Assembly: GCA_038247555.1 (NCBI GenBank)
Contig: JBBRUT010000153.1
Span: 1-8,005 of the forward strand
Direction: 5' to 3'
DNA: 8,005 bases
Source: JAHBXL01 sp038247555
GTDB taxonomy: Bacteria; Planctomycetota; Phycisphaerae; Phycisphaerales; UBA1924
Positions 1 to 6,203 of this stretch are shown piece after piece. A program made the translations under genes and the position numbers. Each line of letters opens with the position of its first letter. Within the stretch, counting starts at the first letter, position 1. The notes under the pieces were generated by a model. That model was not told where the DNA came from, made no database searches, and saw only the letters and a list, made by a program, of their open reading frames with translations.

Positions 1-2850
1 ACAAGTCTGGGTGGGGCGGTGCTGGGCACGCCAACGGAGCGACGATTGCCGGTGGGCAACATCGGGAGCAGCGGGCAGGATGGGGTGGAGGTGCGGCTGG
101 ATAGCCGTTGGGGCGGGGCGGTCAGTTTGGATCTGGATGAGCTGTTGATCCCGGCGCAGGCGATGCGGGAGATCCGGATCCGGCCGAAGGGGTGGGATGG
201 GACGATCAAGGGGGGGATGCGGCTGGCGAGCCGACCGCCCGATGGGACGCCGGGGTCATCGCTGGACCTTGAGTGCGACTTTGCGGCGGTCAGCGCGACG
301 ACGGTGCGTGTGACGGTGCGCGATCAGGCCGGGAACGTGGTGCTTGACGGCGTGCGCGCGGGGTCGAGCCTGGCGTGCGTAGTGAGCATGTCGCCGCCGG
401 CGGGGATTGTGCCGACGTGCGGAGTGGCGATCAAGGAGAAAGGCACGGGGGCGGAGAAGAACCGCGCGATGAGCGTCGATTTCGGCGATGTGCCGTGTGA
501 TGTGAGTGGGTTGTCAGCTGTGACGCTGCACGAGGTGCGGTCGATCGAGATCTCGCCGGAGACCTGCGGTGCGTGCGACTCGTGGCTGGGGACGGAGTCG
601 ATGCTGGTCACCTCGGTTGGGCTATCGAGCATGGTGGTATCGGATGCGAGCGTGGGGACGTTCGGGGCATCGAGCCATGCGCCGGGCGCGGCGACAATCG
701 ATGAAGAGTGTGATGATGCGACGGACTGCGACGACGATCGGCGACTGCATGTGTCGAACATCGGGAGCAGCGGGCAGGATGGAGTCTCGATCGATCTGCG
801 GAAGGGGAGCATCGGCGCGAGCGTGACGTTCGACTGCTTCGCGGGCGGCTTGCCCGGTCGGCCGGTAGCGATGGAGCAGTGGTTCGATACGTTCGATGGG
901 ACTGGGCCGGTGCGGATGCGCGTGAGCCGCGAGGTGGATGCGCTCTCGGGCGTGGAGACGATCTCCTGCGATTCATCGGAACTGGGCGATTCGGAAGTGG
1001 ATGTGTATTGCTTTGATTCGAGCGGCGCGCTGCTGCACTCGTACCGGGAGCCGACGGCGGTGTTTGCGTTTGCGTGTACGGCGGGGACGGAGACCCGAAC
1101 CCAGGAGACGTGGAGCTGCCTGCACCAGCGGTGGTCCATCGATATGACCACCCCCGATTCGCTCGTGCTTGTTGGCGGTGTACCCGTGCCCGGCGTCTCG
1201 GCGGTGCAGTGGACTCGGGTTCGGCGGGGCACGCTGCAGGTAAGACGCATGTACATATTTGGAGGAATCGGGACGGAGTCGATCGACATCAAGCATGTCA
1301 ACGACCCGCCGACAGTGGTGCATGTCGGCGGCATTCAGGGCATCGCGATGGACAAGGGGCTGCTGACCCAGGAGCCCGATGGCACGCTGCTGGTGACGAC
1401 GCCGTGCTGCGACAACGATAGCGACAACGACGGACTTGATGATGGCGTCGAGATGCGGACGTACAGCGCGACGGGCGGTACGGTTACGCTCGATGCGGGC
1501 CCGCTGCTTGTCCCGGGGGCGACGGGCGAACTCAGAACCAAGTTCAGGGGCTGGGACGGAACGATCAAGGGCGTTGTGCGGATGGGGGGCGGGGGAAGTG
1601 GTGGCGGCGCGGGTGGGAGCTTCGCGCTTGAGTGCGATTTCGCGGCCATGGGCGCTGTGGAAGTGCAGTGGGAAGCGCTGGATGAGAACGGCGTGGTACT
1701 GGGCACCGGCACTGTCGCGGGTTCATCCCTTGGCGGCATCACGGTGACGCCCGAGCCGGTCGGGTCACTCCTCATGCCTGCGCTGATGAAGGCAAAGGAG
1801 AAGGCCAACCGGACGAAGTGCTCAATCGTGATCACGGATCGCGACTGCGGTGTCGTGGGGCTGACGCCGGACACGCTGCACAGTGTGAGGTCGATCGGGT
1901 TCACACCGATCGAGCCTGCGGGGAGCCCGCCGTGGGCCGATCTGGATGCGATGCTGGTCACATTCAGCGGGATGCCGTCGCTGCATGTGCTGGACGCGAG
2001 CCTGCTGACGTTTGGCGTGGAGTGGAACGGCATCAAGAATGGTAATGTTGGCGAGGTGTGTGATGATGGGAACAGCTGCGACGAATCGCGGAAGATCCGC
2101 ATCACAGCTATCGGCAGCTCTGGTGAGGATGGGGTGGGGTTGCGGCGTGACGGCAACGTTGGGATCAACGAACCGCTGCCGGAAACGACGTTCCATATTG
2201 CAAGGGGCACGTGCTGCCGCGGCCACGTCACGGTGCTGAAGTGCCACGACGAAGGCGGCGTCGAAACGATGCGGCTGACAAGCTCATCCGATGCCGACCA
2301 GCTCAACCACACGATGTCGTTTGATGCGACAGGGTCGGGCGCGACGGGAGTGACGCTGACGCTTTACGATCAGTTCGGCAGCGTCGTCCACACGCATCAA
2401 TATGGGAATGGAAGCGGCGGTGACATTACCTACATCGGCCCGTGCGATGCGAGCGAGCCCCGGCAGGTCACGGTGGATTCTGGCGGCATGTGCATGGAGC
2501 TGTGCGAGCAGCCGGTGACGGTGTCCTTCGAGGGGCTGGTTCTGCCGGGCGTGAAGGACGTGTGCTATGAGATCACGGTGATGCCGGGCACAGGCTCGGA
2601 GCTTCGCAGTATTTCAGTGACCGGCAACCCGACGGACTACATCGAGATCAGCAACCTCGCGCTGATCGAGGGCGAGCCGCCGTGCGCGGCGGACTTCAAC
2701 GGGGACGGACTCCGCGATGTGCCGGACATCTTTGCGTTCCTGTCGGCGTGGTTTGCGCAGTCGCCCAGCGCGGACATGAACGGTGATGGCACGATCAGCG
2801 TGCCGGACATCTTCGCATTCCTGAGCCTGTGGTTTGCGGGATGCCCGTAA
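1..2850 (+). CDS. Large repetitive secreted/surface protein with C-terminal dockerin-like domain (5' partial)
   Basis: The reading frame is open from the first base, so the start lies outside the window. The first in-frame GTG is at 19, but no signal peptide follows it, so it is not the real start. Residues below are numbered from that GTG. The protein is built from four beta-rich modules in an A-B-A'-B' order (about 10-227, 241-461, 475-677, 691-888). A and A' share GWDGTIKG and ECDFAA; A, B and B' share the IGSS-G-[QE]-DGV motif. Asp/Cys-rich linkers sit at 228-240, 462-475 and 678-690. The end (889-943) has two loops of the dockerin type DxNxDGxxxxxD (892-903 and 919-930), each followed by IFAFLSxWF. 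These loops have all expected calcium ligands. Cysteine and acidic content, low lysine and the tail fit an exported, calcium-binding surface protein. I do not recognise the A/B modules as a named family, and no catalytic motif is visible. The reading frame is clear; the role is inferred. Confidence 0.9.
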   Translation, partial: TSLGGAVLGTPTERRLPVGNIGSSGQDGVEVRLDSRWGGAVSLDLDELLIPAQAMREIRIRPKGWDGTIKGGMRLASRPPDGTPGSSLDLECDFAAVSATTVRVTVRDQAGNVVLDGVRAGSSLACVVSMSPPAGIVPTCGVAIKEKGTGAEKNRAMSVDFGDVPCDVSGLSAVTLHEVRSIEISPETCGACDSWLGTESMLVTSVGLSSMVVSDASVGTFGASSHAPGAATIDEECDDATDCDDDRRLHVSNIGSSGQDGVSIDLRKGSIGASVTFDCFAGGLPGRPVAMEQWFDTFDGTGPVRMRVSREVDALSGVETISCDSSELGDSEVDVYCFDSSGALLHSYREPTAVFAFACTAGTETRTQETWSCLHQRWSIDMTTPDSLVLVGGVPVPGVSAVQWTRVRRGTLQVRRMYIFGGIGTESIDIKHVNDPPTVVHVGGIQGIAMDKGLLTQEPDGTLLVTTPCCDNDSDNDGLDDGVEMRTYSATGGTVTLDAGPLLVPGATGELRTKFRGWDGTIKGVVRMGGGGSGGGAGGSFALECDFAAMGAVEVQWEALDENGVVLGTGTVAGSSLGGITVTPEPVGSLLMPALMKAKEKANRTKCSIVITDRDCGVVGLTPDTLHSVRSIGFTPIEPAGSPPWADLDAMLVTFSGMPSLHVLDASLLTFGVEWNGIKNGNVGEVCDDGNSCDESRKIRITAIGSSGEDGVGLRRDGNVGINEPLPETTFHIARGTCCRGHVTVLKCHDEGGVETMRLTSSSDADQLNHTMSFDATGSGATGVTLTLYDQFGSVVHTHQYGNGSGGDITYIGPCDASEPRQVTVDSGGMCMELCEQPVTVSFEGLVLPGVKDVCYEITVMPGTGSELRSISVTGNPTDYIEISNLALIEGEPPCAADFNGDGLRDVPDIFAFLSAWFAQSPSADMNGDGTISVPDIFAFLSLWFAGCP
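58..83 (+). repeat. 26-bp perfect direct repeat, copy 1 (N-IGSSGQDG motif)
   Basis: This 26-base stretch encodes the N-I-G-S-S-G-Q-D-G motif and is base-for-base identical to 757-782, although the surrounding module sequence has diverged. The third occurrence of the motif (from 2110) is not identical at DNA level. Confidence 0.85.
757..782 (+). repeat. 26-bp perfect direct repeat, copy 2
   Basis: Identical to 58-83 and 699 bases downstream, in the same reading frame. It opens the B module. Identity ends abruptly on both sides: base 57 is C and 756 is G, base 84 is G and 783 is A. Confidence 0.85.
1405..2682 (+). repeat. Intragenic A'-B' module block, copy 2
   Basis: Second copy of the block. 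A' begins after an Asp-rich linker (DNDSDNDGLDDG) instead of the IGSSGQDG motif, while B' begins with IGSSGEDGV (nt 2110). Synonymous positions differ widely from copy 1: the shared GWDG stretch uses mostly GGG glycine codons in copy 1 and GGC/GGA in copy 2. The duplication is therefore old, not a recent tandem duplication or an assembly artefact. Boundaries are approximate. Confidence 0.75.
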
Positions 2851-3007
2851 GGAAGTGATTCGTTCAACCAGCCGTGGGGTATCGCCCGCGCCGGCATGAT
2901 TCCGTCGAGGGCGTTTGTTCAGGCCGCGGCGAGTAAGCATCGGTAGGCCGACGATGGGGAGCACCACTCGCGGACCGAGTGCCCCGAAATCAGCTTTCCG
3001 CTCCTTG

Positions 3008-3046
3008 AGCCCCCTCCGCATGTCGGGAGGGGGCTTGTTTTGTTTT
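3008..3046 (+). terminator. Strong Rho-independent terminator
   Basis: A 10-bp stem is formed by 3008-3017 (AGCCCCCTCC) and 3026-3035 (GGAGGGGGCT), with an 8-base loop. The right arm runs straight into a T-rich tail, TTGTTTTGTTTT at 3035-3046. It sits 157 bases after the stop codon of the upstream gene, so it ends that transcript and separates the two surface-protein genes into different transcription units. Confidence 0.88.
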
Positions 3047-3072
3047 GGAGGCAGGGCAGATTGACGGCTGCG

Positions 3073-3087
3073 CGGGGGCGGCCCCCG
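3073..3087 (+). promoter_or_regulatory. GC-only hairpin in leader of second surface-protein gene
   Basis: CGGGGG (3073-3078) pairs perfectly with CCCCCG (3082-3087) around a 3-base loop. No T tract follows, so it is not a terminator by itself. If transcription starts upstream of it, it would give the mRNA a protected 5' end. Function is inferred. Confidence 0.35.
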
Positions 3088-3187
3088 ATCTGGCGGGGGG
3101 GCGGTGCAAACGTTCTGCTCAACTTTGGCGGCAAACTCGCTGCGCGCCGTGCAAAGTTCGCCCGCTGTCGCGGCCCGCTTTGGTCGA

Positions 3188-3206
3188 TCTCCCGATATCC
3201 GGGAGA
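3188..3206 (+). promoter_or_regulatory. Hairpin covering the Shine-Dalgarno sequence of the 3213 gene
   Basis: TCTCCCG (3188-3194) is the perfect reverse complement of CGGGAGA (3200-3206), giving a 7-bp stem with a 5-base loop. The right arm is itself the ribosome binding site: GGGAG at 3201-3205 is 7 bases before the ATG at 3213. Folded, it would hide the site from the ribosome. The pairing is seen in the sequence; a regulatory role is inferred. Confidence 0.5.
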
Positions 3207-3212
3207 CTCTTC

Positions 3213-5342
3213 ATGCGCGCTCAACTCAAAATTCGGCCCACCGGCATTGTTGCTCTGTTTGTGGCGCTGCTTGGCGCGATTGCGCCGGTGCGCCTCGCGA
3301 TCGCCCAGTGCGACCCGCCGGGCGTGACGGTGGCGGTGTCCACCAGCGGATCTTATGAGAAGACATGCTCGCTGAACCCGGCGACTGGGCGTTGGGACCT
3401 GACGGTCACGCTGAGCGGATCGGTTTCATCGAACTCGACGGTGACGATCACGGGTGGCGAAGGCGTGATGCTGGGACGGGTGCGGGTGCAGAACAACACG
3501 GCGATCGATTGTCGCGTGAACATCCGGGGCACCTCAGCGATCGGCCGGATTGGCGGGGTCGGGAGCTTTGACAAGGGCACAAGCGGCAACAACAAGGTGC
3601 TGCTGCTGCAGTTGTACACGGCGGGGGATGTGGGGTATGACCGCGAGGTGGCGCCCGGCGTGCCGGGTTCGCCGGCGATCCGCGCGGACATGGTTTATAA
3701 CCTCGATATCGGCGGGAGCGTCCGAGGCGACATTCTCAGCGTGACAAGCGCACGCAGCATGGGCAATATCTCCATCGCGGGCGACCTGCTGGGCGGTGTC
3801 ACAGTCTCGAGCAACTCCAGCCTGGATTCGCTTGTTGTCGGAGGAGACATCCGCAAGCCCGATGGCGAGCCGGTGGTCATTGCGGTTGGCGGGCATATCG
3901 GGCTGCTACGGGCCGGAAGCATTGCCGCGGACATCACGCTGGCCGAGGGCGGCGTGGTCCACCAGTTCGAGACGATGGTTGGCGACTTCAAGGGAAGCCT
4001 GACGGCGACATGGCTTTACGTGTTCGGGAGCGCGTCGGGTCCGCCGCGTTTCGTGGTTGCAAGAGACCTTGACGCGAGCATGACGATCTCAAGCGCGATC
4101 CGGGTGCCGATCACCATCGGGCGCGACTTCAAGGCAGCTCGGACAGTGGGCGGGCAGAGCGTTCCCAATCGTGTCTGGTCGGCCCGGGGGTTCTTTGACA
4201 GCAACATCGCGACCCCTACGGGGATCCTGTCGGTGGGTCGTGACTTCGCGGGCGATCTGCACCTGGGCACTCCGCTCAACCCCGACCGCGGCTCGTTCAA
4301 TCGCGATATCTCCATCGGCGGGGCGATGCTGGGCATGATTGAGTTCGACCATCATGCCAACGCGAACCTGTATGTGCAGGGTCCGGTACTCGGGCACATC
4401 GTGATCGATCGCTCGGTGTTTACCGGGAAGTTGATCTCGATCGGCGGAACGGGGCTTGAGGGTGGGGCGATGATCCGCATCGGCGGCTCGTTGATGGGAA
4501 CGATTGCGCTCCCGCCGGGTGGCTTGCTGGGGAACATTCTGGTCAATGCCAACAACGATGGCTCGACGTGGTCGGGCGCGGTCTCGTTCGGCGGGATCGA
4601 TCTGCTTGCGCCTGCGCCGTACTACTCGAACACCGCGGACCTGACGGGCGGCGGCGGCGTGGGGCTTGCGCCGTTTGCACTGCACAGCGCGGACTGCATC
4701 CCGCCGCACAACGGCGGGGCGGCGGTGCCGGCGAGCGCATTCACAGTCGCGGATCAGCGGCCGGTTCGGATCCACAGCTACGGGCCGGTGCAGCCGGGCC
4801 CGGGGCAGACGTGGGCGAGCGCGGTGGTGATCGAGCGTCTGGAATCGGGCAACTGGGTGAGTGCCTCTTCGTTGTTCGCAGCGGGCCTGTACCCGGCCGG
4901 CGCGGCCGCGTCGCACATTGTCGGGCTTGCGGGGACGGGTACGGCTCCGCCGGCGGGAGAGTATCGCGTGCGGCCGGTCGGGCTTACGTGCTACGACGTG
5001 GCCTTTGCGCCCTTGGTGTCGTGGCCCACGCCCGGCGGGTATCGCTTCACGGTGTCGAATGACTGCGACAACGACGGGGTTGCCGATACGCAGCAGATCG
5101 CGCAGAACGCCGGGCTCGACAGCAATGGCAACGGGGTGCTGGATGTGTGCGAGGAAACGGGCACCACCTGCCCGTGTGATGCGGATGGGAACAACACGCT
5201 CAATGTGGCCGATATTTTTGCGTTCCTGTCGATCTGGTTCACCAACAGCCCGGAGGCTGACTTTGATGGGGTGAACGGGGTGCAGGTGTCGGACATCTTC
5301 GCGTTCCTGTCGTGCTGGTTTGCTCGTCCCGACGGGTGCTGA
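3213..5342 (+). CDS. Secreted beta-helix-like protein with TSP3-like and dockerin-like calcium repeats
   Basis: 709 residues from ATG 3213. I chose this start because GGGAG lies 7 bases upstream and the first residues form a classic signal peptide: a basic start (R2, K6, R8), a hydrophobic core from about 11 to 25, and probable cleavage after A-I-A (residue 31). The frame extends upstream to TTG 3045, but that codon overlaps the terminator. Residues about 160-440 hold at least eleven copies of an [IV]-[GA]-[GR]-x-[LIFV] ladder (at 166, 188, 209, 225, 256, 282, 302, 341, 368, 410 and 423), as expected for a beta-helix or solenoid. Residues about 490-612 look like a beta-sandwich. Residues 617-648 carry DxDxDGxxD and DxNxNGxxD calcium repeats ending in C-E-E. 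Residues 656-709 are the dockerin-like pair with IFAFLSxWF; the second loop (683-694) has Val at the fifth ligand position. It is probably cell-surface or extracellular; no enzyme motif was seen. Confidence 0.9.
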   Translation: MRAQLKIRPTGIVALFVALLGAIAPVRLAIAQCDPPGVTVAVSTSGSYEKTCSLNPATGRWDLTVTLSGSVSSNSTVTITGGEGVMLGRVRVQNNTAIDCRVNIRGTSAIGRIGGVGSFDKGTSGNNKVLLLQLYTAGDVGYDREVAPGVPGSPAIRADMVYNLDIGGSVRGDILSVTSARSMGNISIAGDLLGGVTVSSNSSLDSLVVGGDIRKPDGEPVVIAVGGHIGLLRAGSIAADITLAEGGVVHQFETMVGDFKGSLTATWLYVFGSASGPPRFVVARDLDASMTISSAIRVPITIGRDFKAARTVGGQSVPNRVWSARGFFDSNIATPTGILSVGRDFAGDLHLGTPLNPDRGSFNRDISIGGAMLGMIEFDHHANANLYVQGPVLGHIVIDRSVFTGKLISIGGTGLEGGAMIRIGGSLMGTIALPPGGLLGNILVNANNDGSTWSGAVSFGGIDLLAPAPYYSNTADLTGGGGVGLAPFALHSADCIPPHNGGAAVPASAFTVADQRPVRIHSYGPVQPGPGQTWASAVVIERLESGNWVSASSLFAAGLYPAGAAASHIVGLAGTGTAPPAGEYRVRPVGLTCYDVAFAPLVSWPTPGGYRFTVSNDCDNDGVADTQQIAQNAGLDSNGNGVLDVCEETGTTCPCDADGNNTLNVADIFAFLSIWFTNSPEADFDGVNGVQVSDIFAFLSCWFARPDGC

Positions 5343-5343
5343 G

Positions 5344-5356
5344 CGGCCGCGGGCCG
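5344..5356 (+). terminator. Possible weak stem-loop after second surface-protein gene
   Basis: CGGCC (5344-5348) pairs with GGCCG (5352-5356) around a 3-base loop, immediately after the TGA at 5340-5342. Only a short ACTTT follows, with no real U tract, so termination here is doubtful. Read-through into the ABC genes 90 bases downstream is possible. Confidence 0.25.
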
Positions 5357-5435
5357 ACTTTCGGAGATCGATCTGCACTCGGGCCGGTGACAGGTCAACA
5401 ATCCGCCCCGGCCACGCAGTTCCGCGTGCCGCGGC

Positions 5436-5440
5436 GGAGG
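5436..5440 (+). promoter_or_regulatory. Shine-Dalgarno site that supports a TTG start at 5448
   Basis: GGAGG at 5436-5440 is 7 bases before TTG 5448, which is near-ideal spacing. The alternative ATG at 5505 is preceded only by CCGGCCGGA, a poor site. This decides the preferred start of the ABC ATPase gene, although the extra 19 residues are not needed for the ABC fold. Confidence 0.55.
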
Positions 5441-5447
5441 CCAGCCC

Positions 5448-6203
5448 TTGCCAGAAGCCCAAGCTGAACGCGCGTCGTCCACGTCCCCAGGCGGACCGGC
5501 CGGAATGGCCCTGGAGATCAATGGCCTTCGCTTCCGGTATTCGGGGGGGGGGGCATCTCCGACTTCGCCGTGGATCATTGAGATCGGCTCGCTGCGTGTT
5601 GCGCGCGGGGAGCAGTTGCTGCTGACTGGGGGCTCGGGGACGGGCAAATCGACATTGCTGCACCTGATCTCGGGCGTGGTTGATCTTGCGCCTCCCAATG
5701 TGGGGCGGATCGAGGTTGCGGGGCGGGACATTCAGTCGCTGCGCGGCCCGGCGCGGGATGCGTATCGGGCCAAGCACATCGGGATGGTGTTTCAGACGTT
5801 CAACCTGCTGCACGGCTTCTCGGCGCTGGAGAACGTGATGGCCGCGCTGCTGTTCAGCGATGTGCCGTCGCGGGAGCACCGCGATCGCGCTGCGGGGCTG
5901 CTGGCCTCGCTGGGGATCGAGCGGATCGATGCCGCGCCGGATCGGCTGAGCGTGGGGCAGCAGCAGCGAGTGGCGGTGGCAAGGGCGCTGGCATGCTCGC
6001 CCGCGCTGGTGCTGGCGGATGAGCCGACGGCGAGCCTTGACCCGGAGAACTCCGCGGCGGCGATGTCGCTGATTCAGAACGCGTGCCGCGAGCGGAACGC
6101 CGCGCTGCTGTGCGTGTCGCACGATCCGGCGATGGTGGAGCGGTTCTCGCGGCGGGAGCGTCTGGATGACCTTCGGGGCACACACGGCATGAGGGCTGCA
6201 TGA
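5448..6203 (+). CDS. ABC transporter ATP-binding protein, LolD/MacB type
   Basis: 251 residues from TTG 5448 (232 from the alternative ATG 5505). This is a cytoplasmic ATPase subunit that would power the adjacent permease. All motifs are present in order: Walker A GGSGTGKST (61-69), Q-loop Q116 in VFQTFNL, signature LSVGQ (167-171) followed by QQRVAVARAL, Walker B LVLADEP (187-193), D-loop SLD (196-198) and H-loop H225. The IGMVFQ-type Q-loop and the length fit the LolD/MacB/FtsE branch (established family features). The first 19 residues (Ala/Ser/Pro/Gly-rich) are atypical and would be absent if translation starts at 5505. Codons for Ser-Gly-Gly-Gly-Ala at 33-37 contain a run of 11 G (5543-5553) just before the Walker A region. 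The stop overlaps the next gene's start (ATGA, 6200-6203), which suggests translational coupling. The substrate cannot be read from the ATPase. Confidence 0.95.
   Translation: MPEAQAERASSTSPGGPAGMALEINGLRFRYSGGGASPTSPWIIEIGSLRVARGEQLLLTGGSGTGKSTLLHLISGVVDLAPPNVGRIEVAGRDIQSLRGPARDAYRAKHIGMVFQTFNLLHGFSALENVMAALLFSDVPSREHRDRAAGLLASLGIERIDAAPDRLSVGQQQRVAVARALACSPALVLADEPTASLDPENSAAAMSLIQNACRERNAALLCVSHDPAMVERFSRRERLDDLRGTHGMRAA
5543..5553 (+). repeat. Poly-G tract (G11) inside the ABC ATPase gene
   Basis: Eleven consecutive G bases lie within the coding region, upstream of Walker A. At this length the frame is intact: homology-like residues (LEINGLRFRYSG before, the Walker A region after) are in the same frame. 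Gain or loss of one or two bases would shift the frame and remove the ATPase core. Confidence 0.9.
6191..6195 (+). promoter_or_regulatory. Ribosome binding site for the permease
   Basis: GAGGG lies within the last codons of the ATPase gene. It is 4 bases before ATG 6200 and 10 before a second in-frame ATG at 6206, so spacing slightly favours 6206, while the ATGA overlap favours 6200. The two starts differ by only two residues. Confidence 0.4.

Larger units (their letters stand above)
43..1404 (+). repeat. Intragenic A-B module block, copy 1
   Basis: First copy of a roughly 450-residue block inside the first gene. Landmark residues shared with copy 2 are the DGVE[VM]R motif (Asp at residues 21 and 475), GWDGTIKG (near nt 193 and 1549), ECDFAA (near nt 271 and 1630), and LH-x-VRSI followed by a ML-VT strand. 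The B half begins at the second IGSSGQDGV motif (nt 760). The offset between the two copies is 454 residues for A and 450 for B. Boundaries are approximate and were set by eye. Confidence 0.75.
2851..3212 (+). other. Gene-free spacer with stacked hairpins between the two surface-protein genes
   Basis: No convincing coding sequence lies here. The long frame of the downstream gene can be read back to a TTG at 3045, but that codon sits inside the T tract of the terminator and lacks signal-peptide character, so I treat 3047-3212 as leader. The spacer contains a weak hairpin (2956-2985), an intrinsic terminator (3008-3046), a GC hairpin (3073-3087) and an SD-covering hairpin (3188-3206). A TTGACG at 3061 resembles a -35 box, but no TATAAT-like -10 follows at suitable spacing. 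Confidence 0.6.

Noticed and set aside
324..2312. Long - strand open frames (324-1334 and 1335-2312) opposite the first gene
   Set aside because: They mirror the codon pattern of the sense gene, are Ser/Pro-rich without motifs, and abut only by chance.
3061..3092. Candidate promoter with TTGACG as -35
   Set aside because: No acceptable -10 element is found 16-19 bases downstream; the region is almost all G and C.
3045..3212. Extended N-terminus of the second surface protein from TTG 3045
   Set aside because: The TTG lies in the T tract of the terminator, and the translated stretch is Arg/Cys/Gly-rich with no export signal. ATG 3213 has an SD and a clear signal peptide.
5388..5397. Small palindrome TGAC-AG-GTCA upstream of the ABC operon as an operator
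   Set aside because: Four-base arms are expected by chance, and no known operator or neighbouring regulator gene supports it.
5543..5553. Poly-G tract as evidence of a frameshifted ATPase pseudogene
   Set aside because: Residues on both sides of the tract read as normal ABC ATPase sequence in one frame, so the gene is intact as given.
4089..6185. 698-codon open frame on the - strand spanning parts of both the 3213 gene and the ATPase gene
   Set aside because: It is antisense to two well-supported genes, has extreme Arg/Pro/His composition, no domain signal and no plausible SD or context. Long antisense frames are expected in GC-rich coding DNA.
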